This document shows, in pieces, positions 19,439 through 26,857 of a DNA stretch of 64,000 bases. The stretch's first letter is position 1. Each line of letters begins with the position of its first letter. The translations under genes and the position numbers were made by a program. The notes under the pieces were generated by a model that was not told where the DNA came from, made no database searches, and saw only the letters and a program-made list of their open reading frames with translations. Where the stretch lies: assembly GCF_018397995.1 (NCBI RefSeq), contig NZ_BBQH01000019.1:1-64000 (forward strand), in the 5' to 3' direction. The DNA is from Rhizomonospora bruguierae. Lineage in GTDB: Bacteria > Actinomycetota > Actinomycetes > Mycobacteriales > Micromonosporaceae.

Positions 19439-20130
19439 CAGCCGGCGGGTTTGCGCAGCACGTACCCGACGCCGCGCAGCGTGTGGATCAGGCGCGGCTC
19501 CACCGTGTCGACCTTGCGCCGCAGGTAGGAGATGTACGACTCGACGATGTTGTCGTCGCCCCGGAAGTCGTAGTTCCAGACGTGGTCCAGGATCTGCGCC
19601 TTGGACAGCACCCGGTTCGGGTTCAGCATCAGGTACCGCAGCAGCTTGAACTCGGTCGGCGACAGCTGCACCCGGCGGCCCGCCCGGTGCACCTCGTGCG
19701 TCTCCTCGTCCAGTTCCAGGTCCGCGAAGACCAGCCGCGACGGCGAGTGCTCACCGGTCGTGCGCCGCAGCACCGCCCGGATCCGCGCGGTCAGCTCCTC
19801 GAGGCTGAACGGCTTGGTGACGTAGTCGTCCCCGCCCAGGGTCAGCCCACGGATCTTGTCCTCGGTGGCGTCCCGCGCGGTCAGGAACACGACCGGGGTG
19901 CGGGTGCCGCCCTCGCGCAGCAGCCGGATCACCTCGAACCCGTCCAGGTCCGGCAGCATCACGTCGAGGACCACCAGGTCCGGCCGCCGGTTCTTGGCCG
20001 CCGAGACCGCGGCGCTGCCGCTGGTGGCGGTCGCCACGTCGAACCCGGCGAAGCGCAGGCTGGCGGACAGCAGTTCGAGGATGTTCGGATCGTCCTCGAC
20101 CACCAGGAGCTTCGCCTCAGCCGTTGCCAT
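19438..20130 (-). CDS. mprA: OmpR/PhoB-family response regulator (MprA-like)
   Basis: 230 residues. The receiver domain has the acidic pair Glu12/Asp13, phosphorylation site Asp56 (LDVMLPD), a Thr in FLTA and the conserved Lys in YVTKPF. A C-terminal winged helix (about 130-230) ends in LRGVGYVLR. ATG 20130 was chosen because the receiver starts there; upstream in-frame codons are basic noise. First gene of an mprA-mprB-pepD-like unit. An 11-bp periodic site in its own promoter is also found before pepD, which suggests autoregulation and control of the protease. Confidence 0.94.
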   Translation of the reverse strand: MATAEAKLLVVEDDPNILELLSASLRFAGFDVATATSGSAAVSAAKNRRPDLVVLDVMLPDLDGFEVIRLLREGGTRTPVVFLTARDATEDKIRGLTLGGDDYVTKPFSLEELTARIRAVLRRTTGEHSPSRLVFADLELDEETHEVHRAGRRVQLSPTEFKLLRYLMLNPNRVLSKAQILDHVWNYDFRGDDNIVESYISYLRRKVDTVEPRLIHTLRGVGYVLRKPAG

Positions 20131-20162
20131 GCCCCCATGGTGGCGCGAAACTCTGCGGGCCG

Positions 20163-20192
20163 CCTGTACCGTTCCTGAAAGTAATCTGTGAG
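20163..20192 (-). promoter_or_regulatory. MprA-like response-regulator site before mprA
   Basis: Read on the plus strand, CTG triplets at 20164, 20175 and 20186 are 11 bases apart and the site ends TCTGTGAG, matching 17864-17893 at about two thirds of positions. It begins 32 bases upstream of the mprA ATG, nearly the same distance as before pepD. Confidence 0.6.
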
Positions 20193-20299
20193 GAACCCTC
20201 GCCCTCCGACTCGCCGATCTCGGACCCGTGGTGCCCGGGTTGCGGCGGTTACGGCGGCTTCGCGCCCACCACGAGCCCAAGATCGGCAGTGGGTCCGGG

Positions 20300-20938
20300 C
20301 TAACGGGACGGCGGGCGGCCCTCGATGAGGCGGCGGATCTCCACGGCGGCCACCTCGACGGCCTCCATCGCCGCGCGCAGCGCCTCCGGCATCACGCCCT
20401 GCCGGCGCACCAACCGTCGCACGTCACCGGCCAGCTCCGCGGCCCGGCGTTCCAACCGGAGGCCCGCCTCCGCCTCCGGCGGCAGCGACGGCACCGGCTC
20501 CCGTCGCTGCTGCCACGGCGGCACCGGCGGCTGCCACCGCTGCCGCGCGTTGCGGGCCGCCTCGCGCAGCTCGCGCTTGACGTCCCGCGCCGAGCCGCGC
20601 ACCTCGTCCTGGATCTCCATCGCCAGCCCCGCCAGGTCCTGCACCGAGGCGTGGATGTCCGACTCCAGCGCCGCCAGCTCACCGGCGCGCTCCGCCAGCT
20701 CCGCGCGCCCCGCGTCCGTGATCTCGTACGTCTTGCGCCCGCCCGCCGCCGTGTGCGTGACCAGGCCCTCCGCCTCCATCCGCTGGAGCCGGGGGTAGAT
20801 TGTCCCGGCGCTCGGCACGTACAACCCCAGGAACCGGTCCTCCAGCAGCCGGATCAGCTCGTACCCGTGCCGGGGCCCCTCGGCCAGCAGCTTCAACAGG
20901 TACAGGCGCAGCCGGCCGTGGCTGAACACCGCCGTCAC
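20300..20938 (-). CDS. PadR-family transcriptional regulator
   Basis: 212 residues. A winged-helix domain covers about residues 8-85 (LLAEGPRHGYEL, then SAGTIYPRLQRMEAEGLV), the PadR signature. The C-terminal part is charged and probably helical, for dimer formation, longer than in short PadR proteins. The GTG start overlaps the DUF4097 gene stop by 4 bases, so both come from one operon whose promoter at ~21940-21980 carries a strong palindrome. PadR proteins generally repress their own operon until an effector binds. The effector is not predictable. Confidence 0.9.
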   Translation of the reverse strand: MTAVFSHGRLRLYLLKLLAEGPRHGYELIRLLEDRFLGLYVPSAGTIYPRLQRMEAEGLVTHTAAGGRKTYEITDAGRAELAERAGELAALESDIHASVQDLAGLAMEIQDEVRGSARDVKRELREAARNARQRWQPPVPPWQQRREPVPSLPPEAEAGLRLERRAAELAGDVRRLVRRQGVMPEALRAAMEAVEVAAVEIRRLIEGRPPSR

Positions 20939-21900
20939 GGCCGGCCCCCTTCCCCCTCGTGCGCCCCCTCCCGCTCCGGGTCGTCCCCGTCCTTCCCGGA
21001 GGAGTCGCGCTGCCGCGCACCCGTCTCGGCGGTGTCGCCGCGCGGCTCCTCGGCGCCCGCGTACGCGCCCTGGCGCTCCTCGTCATCCACCTGCCGGGCC
21101 AGCAGCGACACATGCCCGGACGTCGCCTGCGCCCGCAGCCGCCCGGTGCCGGCGCCGAGCCGCCCGCCCAGCCTTTTGTCCCCGTGCGATCCGCGCGCCC
21201 ACAGCTCCTCGAAGTCGCTGCTCACCCGCCCGCTGACCGTGTGCAGCTCGACATCCAGGTCGCTGTCCTCCCGCACCCGCGCCGTGATCTGGCCGGACAC
21301 CGTCTCCAGGTCGATGCGGCTGTGGTACGGCGGGTTGTTCAGGTCCGCCGTGATCGGACCGGACGTGGTCCGCGCCCGCAGCCGGCTGGCCGACGAGTCC
21401 GCGATGATCAACTCGCCGGACACCGTCTCGACCTCCAGGTCGCCGCCCACCCCCAGCGCCTCCACCGGACCGGAGACCACCTTCGCCACGGTCTGCCCGG
21501 CCAGCCCCAGCAGCGTGATCCGCCCGCTGCTCACCGTGATCGAGGCGCCTGCGCGCAGCGCCGACACCACCGCCGACCCGGAGATCAACTCCAGCTCCGC
21601 CACCGCCTCCGGCGGCACCGCCACCGAGACCTCCGCCCGGTACCGCTTGCGCCCGACCAGGAACCACCCCAGCGGCCCGGTCCACACCGGCCAGAACCGC
21701 GGCCGCTCGTACCTGATGACCAGCGCGCCATCCTCGCAGCTCACCACGAGCGGCCGGGTACCGATCGAGGTCACCTCGATCCGCGGCGGCCCGTCCGCGC
21801 CGACGACGTTCAGCTTCCCCGAAATCAACCGCACGTCGAGCCGCCGCACGGGCCGATCCACCGCCAGCCGCTGCGGCTTGTCCACCAGCCAGGTCGTCAT
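20935..21900 (-). CDS. DUF4097 beta-strand repeat protein
   Basis: 321 residues. The middle ~250 residues consist of repeating short beta strands with recurring SG turns (VSGPVEA, VSGELII, TSGPITA, VSGQITA, VSGRVSS), typical of the DUF4097 family, which forms a beta helix. There is no signal peptide or membrane span; the last ~50 residues are acidic and polar. The family is often paired with PadR regulators, as here, but its molecular role is not established. ATG 21900 was preferred over an upstream in-frame start at 21963, which would lie inside the operator. Confidence 0.85.
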   Translation of the reverse strand: MTTWLVDKPQRLAVDRPVRRLDVRLISGKLNVVGADGPPRIEVTSIGTRPLVVSCEDGALVIRYERPRFWPVWTGPLGWFLVGRKRYRAEVSVAVPPEAVAELELISGSAVVSALRAGASITVSSGRITLLGLAGQTVAKVVSGPVEALGVGGDLEVETVSGELIIADSSASRLRARTTSGPITADLNNPPYHSRIDLETVSGQITARVREDSDLDVELHTVSGRVSSDFEELWARGSHGDKRLGGRLGAGTGRLRAQATSGHVSLLARQVDDEERQGAYAGAEEPRGDTAETGARQRDSSGKDGDDPEREGAHEGEGGRP

Positions 21901-21936
21901 ACCGCTCTCCCGCTTCCCGATCCGACGCGGGCGAGC

Positions 21937-21979
21937 ATATCGCGATGTATCTCGTTCGCGCAACGCGATACATCGCGTT
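21937..21979 (-). promoter_or_regulatory. palindromic PadR-type operator
   Basis: CGCGATGTATC at 21941-21951 is the exact reverse complement of GATACATCGCG at 21967-21977. The right half is itself a palindrome (AACGCGAT-AC-ATCGCGTT, 21962-21979). ATGTAT...ATACAT is the known style of PadR operators. It lies 37 bases upstream of the DUF4097-padR operon. Confidence 0.65.
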
Positions 21980-21999
21980 TGTCACACAGCTTGCCGTGA

Positions 22000-22253
22000 A
22001 TGCGTGGGGGCCGGACGTCGGCTCCGTGCGCGGGTCAGCACGCCTTCGCGGGGCCGTGCCTCCGCGACGCTTCGCCTCCGGTGGGGCTCCGGTCGCCCCT
22101 TGAGAACCTGGCCCTCGCACCGTTCGTCTCCGGCCCGCTCGCCCACCATCCGGTACCTGGTCCGGTGCCTGGCCCCGCTCTCCCGTCCGGCGCCGGGCGG
22201 AGGCCGGCAGATTGAGCCGCCGTCGCGGACCCCGTGTCCAGTGTGGTGGGCGG
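22000..22253. other. gene-free stretch
   Basis: About 250 bases between the PadR operator and the end of the acyltransferase gene. I see no convincing open frame, hairpin or promoter in it. Confidence 0.5.
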
Positions 22254-23147
22254 CTATGCGGCGTGGAGGGCGATGGGGGTGGCGGCCGCGACGGGGGTTT
22301 GGGGGAAATCCTCGACGGGGCGTGGGGCGACCAGCGCGACGCCGGGGTTGTCGGTGCGGACGGCGGCCTCGGCCATGCGGGCAAGGGTGCGGCGGGTGGC
22401 CGCGGTGTCGGGGTGGAGGGCCGGGGAGGCGGCCAGGGAGACGGTCAGCGCGGGAGCGGCCAGGACCCGGCGCAGCGACGCCCACAGGGTGTCGGCGCCC
22501 AGGAAGGCGGGGACGACGGTGGCGGCGTCGTCGCCAGCGGGGCCGGTGCCGGTGTACCGGATGGAGATCGGCACGACGGGGACGCCGGCGTCCAGGGCCG
22601 CCTGGAACATGGCGGGGCGGAACGGGCCGCCGGAGGGGGCGCCGCACCAGGTGGTGCCCTCGGGGAACAGCGCGACCACCGCTCCCGCGCGCAGGGCGGA
22701 GGCGACGTCCGCGACCGTGGCGGGGAGGGTGCGCGGGCGGCGGCGGTCCAGGAAGAGGGTGCCGGAAGCCGTGGCGAGGGTGCCGATCAGCGGCCAGTCG
22801 CGGACCTCGCGCTTGGCCAGCAGTCGGGCGGGTGCCACGGCGAGCAGGGCGACGACGTCCAGCCAGGAGATGTGGTTGGCGACCAGCAGTGCGTGCCGGC
22901 GGGGGAGGCGTCCCCGGGCGGCGAGGCGGACGCCGAGGGCACCAAGGACGCCACGCGCCAGGGTGCGGAACAGGGCCGAGCGCCGGGCCGGTGGCAGTAC
23001 CGGCAGGACCGGGAGGGCGGCGGCACCGGCGAGGAGGACCCCGGCCAGGGCGGCGAGGCGGCCGGCCTGGCGGATCGGGGAGAGGCGGGTGGCCGGGGGC
23101 GGGATGCAGCCGGCGTCGCAGGGGGACTCCGGCTGCCACAGGCTCAC
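22254..23147 (-). CDS. 1-acyl-glycerol-phosphate / lyso-ornithine lipid acyltransferase (PlsC/OlsA-like)
   Basis: 297 residues. An N-terminal hydrophobic segment (about 30-48) is followed by a PlsC domain with NHISWLD (H-x4-D) and FPEGTTW. Such enzymes esterify a lysolipid at the inner membrane face. The GTG start overlaps the preceding stop by 4 bases (GTGA), so it is made together with the upstream GNAT. That order, an OlsB-type N-acyltransferase followed by a PlsC enzyme, is the arrangement of ornithine-lipid synthesis, where OlsA adds the second acyl chain to lyso-ornithine lipid. The domain is certain; the ornithine-lipid role is inference. Confidence 0.85.
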   Translation of the reverse strand: MSLWQPESPCDAGCIPPPATRLSPIRQAGRLAALAGVLLAGAAALPVLPVLPPARRSALFRTLARGVLGALGVRLAARGRLPRRHALLVANHISWLDVVALLAVAPARLLAKREVRDWPLIGTLATASGTLFLDRRRPRTLPATVADVASALRAGAVVALFPEGTTWCGAPSGGPFRPAMFQAALDAGVPVVPISIRYTGTGPAGDDAATVVPAFLGADTLWASLRRVLAAPALTVSLAASPALHPDTAATRRTLARMAEAAVRTDNPGVALVAPRPVEDFPQTPVAAATPIALHAA

Positions 23148-23956
23148 GGCAGCCTCCCGGCACCGCCACCGCCACCGGCCCCGCCACGAGCGTCCAGTGC
23201 CGCGTCGCCGAGGAAGTGGCGCAGGTAGCGGGGGTCGACGCGGTCCAGGGAGAGCAGGACGTAGAAATCGGCCACGTCGAAGTCCCGGTCATGCGCCGGC
23301 TCGCCACACACCCAGGCGCCGAGCCGCAGGTACCCGCGCAGCAGCGGCGGGACGGCGACCCGCACGGGGGCTTCGACGCCGTCCGCCGGCAGCCACGGCT
23401 GGTGGGGGCGGACCCGGAGCCGGGGCGGGGACATGTGCTTCGCGCGGGCCAACGCCCGGACCCCGGCCGCGGTCGCGCCGCCGTCGGCCAGCGGCACGCT
23501 GGCGCAGCCGCCGAGCCAGCGCAGCCCGTGCAGGTGCAGGTAGCGGGCGATGCCGGCCCACATGAGGTTGATGACGGCGCCGGAGCGGTGGGCGGGGTCC
23601 ACGCAGGAGCGGCCCGTCTCGACGAGGTGGTCGCGCAGCGGGGCGAGCGCGGACGTGTCGAACTCGCCGTCGGCGTACCGGCGGCCGGTCGCGGCGGCGC
23701 CGCGCGGGGGCAGCATGCGGTACGTCCCGACGACCTCGCCGGTGGCGTCGGCGCGGACGATGAGGTGGTCGCAGTGCGCGTCGAACTCATCGACGTCGGT
23801 GCCGGGGACAAGGCTGTGCAGGGTGGCGCCCAGTTCCTCGCCGAAGACCCGGTGCCGGAGCCGCTGTGCGGCGGCGATCTGGTCCGGGGCGTCCGCGATG
23901 AGCAGCGTGTAACCGCTGGTACCGGTGGTTGCCGGGGCGGTCAGCAGAACGGCCAT
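23144..23956 (-). CDS. OlsB-like GNAT acyltransferase (putative ornithine N-acyltransferase)
   Basis: 270 residues of the hemolysin/OlsB branch of the GNAT fold. Matching segments are RLRHRVFGEELGA, FDAHCDHLIV, VVGTYRMLPP and the PAHRSGAVINLMWAGIARYL core. Enzymes of this branch transfer a 3-hydroxyacyl chain from acyl carrier protein to the alpha amino group of ornithine. The C-terminus is a Gly-rich tail. It is first in a two-gene operon with a PlsC-type enzyme. A 6-bp inverted repeat lies ~65 bases upstream. Alternative: N-acylation of another amine. Confidence 0.8.
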   Translation of the reverse strand: MAVLLTAPATTGTSGYTLLIADAPDQIAAAQRLRHRVFGEELGATLHSLVPGTDVDEFDAHCDHLIVRADATGEVVGTYRMLPPRGAAATGRRYADGEFDTSALAPLRDHLVETGRSCVDPAHRSGAVINLMWAGIARYLHLHGLRWLGGCASVPLADGGATAAGVRALARAKHMSPPRLRVRPHQPWLPADGVEAPVRVAVPPLLRGYLRLGAWVCGEPAHDRDFDVADFYVLLSLDRVDPRYLRHFLGDAALDARGGAGGGGGAGRLP

Positions 23957-24020
23957 GTGATGTGTGTAAGCGCGCCACCCTCCGGTCGAGTGTCGGCCGA
24001 CGGAGGGCGAGGTGTCGATC

Positions 24021-24037
24021 CCGTAAACGTCTTACGG
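24021..24037 (-). promoter_or_regulatory. inverted repeat upstream of the OlsB-like operon
   Basis: CCGTAA and TTACGG are separated by five bases, 65 bases before the ATG at 23956. Possible operator. Confidence 0.35.
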
Positions 24038-24118
24038 TGGCTGCGTTGGCGGGTTACTCGGGCAGCCCACCGGGGCGCGAGTTGAGCGTCGCGGTTCACG
24101 GGCACCGCTGGAACCTGA

Positions 24119-24895
24119 TCAGACCGGCGGGCCGGCGGCCACCCGGGTGAACGCCTCGGCGAGCGGTCCACGCCGCCAGGTGAACGCCTCCAGCCACCAG
24201 GTGAGGCCGGCCGCCGCGTAGGGCGCCACCACGGAGCCGTCCCGCGAGGCGCCCTCCATCGCCACGTCCTTGCCGGGGCCGACCAGGTCCACGACGGCGC
24301 GCAGGAGGTCGGGTGGCGGCGGGTTGGCCTGGTCGTAGCCGGCGAAGGTGGGCACCACGCCGTCCCAGCGGGCGGCCCGCCGGAAGCCGGCCCGGCGCGG
24401 CCAGCGGCCCGCGCACCAGATCGGGATGCGGGCCGCCGGCAGCATCGGGCCGCCGTCGACGGGCCGGCCCGACCAGGCGCCGGAGAGGAAGGCCAGCCCC
24501 TCGTCCAGCCGCGTGGCGCGGGCGCGCAGGTCCGGGTCCTCGCCGAAGGCGGCGTACTCGGCGTCCATCGAGCCCAGGCCGGCGCCGAAGATCACCCGGT
24601 CCGCGCCGGCCAGCGCCGCCAGGGTGGCGACCTCGCGGGCGACCACCTGGGGCCGGCGCCGGGGCAGCGCGGTCATCAGGGTGCCCAGCCGGATCCGGGA
24701 GGTGCGGGCGGCCAGTGCGCCGAGGACCACGGTCGGGTTGGCGACCGGCCAGTCCCGGTGGTGGTAGAGGACGTGGTCGTTGATGAAGAATGCGTCCCAG
24801 CCGGCCCGCTCGGCAGCCTCACCCAGCGCGACGAGGGCGCGCGGGTCGCCGAATTCGCCGGCGTTGGCCGCGCAGATACCGTAACGAACAGTCAC
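24119..24895 (-). CDS. luciferase-like (LLM) flavin-dependent oxidoreductase
   Basis: 258 residues. The TIM-barrel fold of the bacterial luciferase superfamily is indicated by FFINDHVLYH near residue 40, IRLGTLMTALPRRRP, the VAREVATLAAL helix and FGAGLGSMDAEYAAFGED. It would use reduced flavin (FMN or coenzyme F420) to oxidise or reduce a small substrate that cannot be named. At 258 residues it is a little shorter than most family members but complete at both ends. The GTG start at 24895 precedes the typical VRYGICAANAGEF strand. It is single and divergent from the ABC genes. Confidence 0.85.
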   Translation of the reverse strand: MTVRYGICAANAGEFGDPRALVALGEAAERAGWDAFFINDHVLYHHRDWPVANPTVVLGALAARTSRIRLGTLMTALPRRRPQVVAREVATLAALAGADRVIFGAGLGSMDAEYAAFGEDPDLRARATRLDEGLAFLSGAWSGRPVDGGPMLPAARIPIWCAGRWPRRAGFRRAARWDGVVPTFAGYDQANPPPPDLLRAVVDLVGPGKDVAMEGASRDGSVVAPYAAAGLTWWLEAFTWRRGPLAEAFTRVAAGPPV

Positions 24896-24963
24896 GGTGG
24901 GAGCCTACGACCGGGCTTTGACCCGGCTGCGATCATTGGGCCGCTACTACGGAAAGGGGAGCG

Positions 24964-25875
24964 ATGTCCGGGGGACGGATCGTCGTGGCCGGGCTCACGA
25001 AACAGTACAAAGAGCTACGGGCGGTCGACAACCTGTCGTTCAACGTGGAACCGGGCCGGATCACCGGCTTCCTGGGGCCGAACGGCGCCGGGAAGACCAC
25101 CACGCTGCGCATGCTGCTGGGTTTGGTCAAGCCGACGGCCGGCACGGCCACGCTTGACGGCCAGCGGTACGCGGATCTGAAGGATCCGCTGCGGCACGTG
25201 GGGGCGGTGCTGGAGGCGTCCAGCGCGCACAAGGGGCGCAGCGGCATCAACCAGCTGCGCGTCATCTGCGCCGCGGCGGGGCTGCCGCGCGGCCGCGCCG
25301 ACGAGGTGCTGGCGCTGGTCGGTCTCACACCGGCCGCGAAGCGCAAGTTCAAGGGGTATTCGCTGGGCATGCGCCAGCGGCTGGGGATCGCCGCGGCGAT
25401 GCTCGGCGACCCGCGGGTGCTGATCCTGGACGAGCCGGCGAACGGCCTGGACCCGGAGGGCATCCGCTGGATGCGGGACCTGCTCAAGGGGCTGGCCGCC
25501 GAGGGGCGCACCGTCCTGGTCTCCAGTCACCTGCTGTCCGAGATGGAACTGCTCGCCGACGACCTGGTGATCATCGCCGCCGGCAAGCTGATCCGGCAGG
25601 GCCCGCTGGCCGAGGTGATGGACTCGATGGGCGACATCGGCACCGTCCGGGTCCGCACGCCGCAGGCGGAGGCGTTCGCCAAGCAGCTGACCGAGCAGGG
25701 CGCGACCGTGACGCCCGCCGAGGGCGGGCTGCTGCGGGTCTCCGGCCTGGACGCGCCGGCCGTCGGCCGGGCCGCCCTCGCCGGTCAGGTGGAGCTGCAC
25801 GAGCTGACCACCGAGCGACCCGACCTGGAGCGGGTCTTCCTGGAGCTGACGGCGGGGAAGGCGGGCATCCGATGA
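24964..25875 (+). CDS. ABC transporter ATP-binding protein (ABC-2 exporter type)
   Basis: 303 residues. Walker A GPNGAGKTTTLRML, signature YSLGMRQRLGIA, Walker B VLILDEPANGLDP and switch His in VSSHLLSEME are intact. The C-terminal ~80 residues form the extra domain of exporter ATPases of the CcmA/drug-resistance type. ATG 24964 follows GGAAAGGGGAG. Its stop overlaps the permease start (ATGA). Together they form a two-gene exporter; the substrate is unknown. Confidence 0.93.
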   Translation: MSGGRIVVAGLTKQYKELRAVDNLSFNVEPGRITGFLGPNGAGKTTTLRMLLGLVKPTAGTATLDGQRYADLKDPLRHVGAVLEASSAHKGRSGINQLRVICAAAGLPRGRADEVLALVGLTPAAKRKFKGYSLGMRQRLGIAAAMLGDPRVLILDEPANGLDPEGIRWMRDLLKGLAAEGRTVLVSSHLLSEMELLADDLVIIAAGKLIRQGPLAEVMDSMGDIGTVRVRTPQAEAFAKQLTEQGATVTPAEGGLLRVSGLDAPAVGRAALAGQVELHELTTERPDLERVFLELTAGKAGIR

Positions 25876-26708
25876 GGCTGGTACGGGCCGAGCTGGTCAA
25901 GATCCGCACGACCAACGCCTGGTGGTTGTTCACGCTCACCGCGGTGGTGCTGGCGGCGCTGACCTTCCTGCTGAACCTGGTGAACACGAACTACCTGCTG
26001 GACCACACCGATGCGCTGACCGAGGGTCTCGGCCCCGAGCAGCAGCAGGCCATCCTGGCGCAGCTCAAGCCGGATGTCATCGCCGCCAACCTGGGCACGT
26101 CCGGCCAGTTCTTCGGGCTGCTCATCGTGCTGGTGATGGGCGTCATGGTGGCGACCACCGAGTTCTTCCACCAGACCGTGACCACCACGTTCATGACCAC
26201 GCCGCACCGGTCCACGGTGATCGGGGCGAAGCTGGTCGCGTCGGCCCTGCTCGGCGCGTTGATCTGGCTGGTCACGTCGGCGCTCACCATACCGGCGACG
26301 CTGATCTACCTGGCCAGCCGGCACCTGGACGCCGGCCTCGGTGACGCGTCGGTGCTGCGGGCGTACGGGCTGAACCTGCTCGCGTACGTGCTGTGGGCGA
26401 TCTTCGGGGTCGGGTTCGGCGTGCTGCTGCGCAGCCAGATCGCCGCGACGGTCACCGCGATCATCCTGTACCTGGCCGGCTACATCGGCGCGTTGATCAT
26501 CTTCTCCGTGCTGGAGAACTGGCTGGGCTGGGAGTGGATCCAGAAGCTCCAGGTGATCGTGCCGTCGCTGGCCTCGCAACTGATGGTCACCAACGCCGAG
26601 CTACCCGGTAGTCCACCGCAGTGGCTGGGCGCGGTGGTGCTGATCGCCTACGCGGCCGTCTCCGGTGTGGTCGGCACGCTTATCGTCCGGACCAGGGACG
26701 TCTCCTAA
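25872..26708 (+). CDS. ABC-2 type permease
   Basis: 278 residues with six hydrophobic spans (first about 18-38, then a cluster from ~85 to the end). The sequence EFFHQTVTTTFMTTPHR after the second span is the characteristic loop of ABC-2 permeases of the bacitracin/antibiotic-exporter group. It is coupled to the ATPase by a 4-base overlap, and a hairpin follows the stop. No adjacent regulator indicates the substrate. Confidence 0.9.
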   Translation: MRLVRAELVKIRTTNAWWLFTLTAVVLAALTFLLNLVNTNYLLDHTDALTEGLGPEQQQAILAQLKPDVIAANLGTSGQFFGLLIVLVMGVMVATTEFFHQTVTTTFMTTPHRSTVIGAKLVASALLGALIWLVTSALTIPATLIYLASRHLDAGLGDASVLRAYGLNLLAYVLWAIFGVGFGVLLRSQIAATVTAIILYLAGYIGALIIFSVLENWLGWEWIQKLQVIVPSLASQLMVTNAELPGSPPQWLGAVVLIAYAAVSGVVGTLIVRTRDVS

Positions 26709-26717
26709 TCTGGTAAG

Positions 26718-26754
26718 GGGCGGGCGCCGGATGATCGGATACCGACGCCCGCCC
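26718..26754 (+). terminator. hairpin after the ABC operon
   Basis: GGGCGGGCG (26718-26726) pairs with CGCCCGCCC (26746-26754), 10 bases after the permease stop. There is no T-run. Confidence 0.5.
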
Positions 26755-26857
26755 GTCCGGGTGCGTGCCGCGGGCGCACCCGCCCTGGGCTCGGCGTAGC
26801 CTAGAAGCCGACTTCTCACCCCAGGACAGCAACCGCGTGGAAGAGGCGATACGGGAC

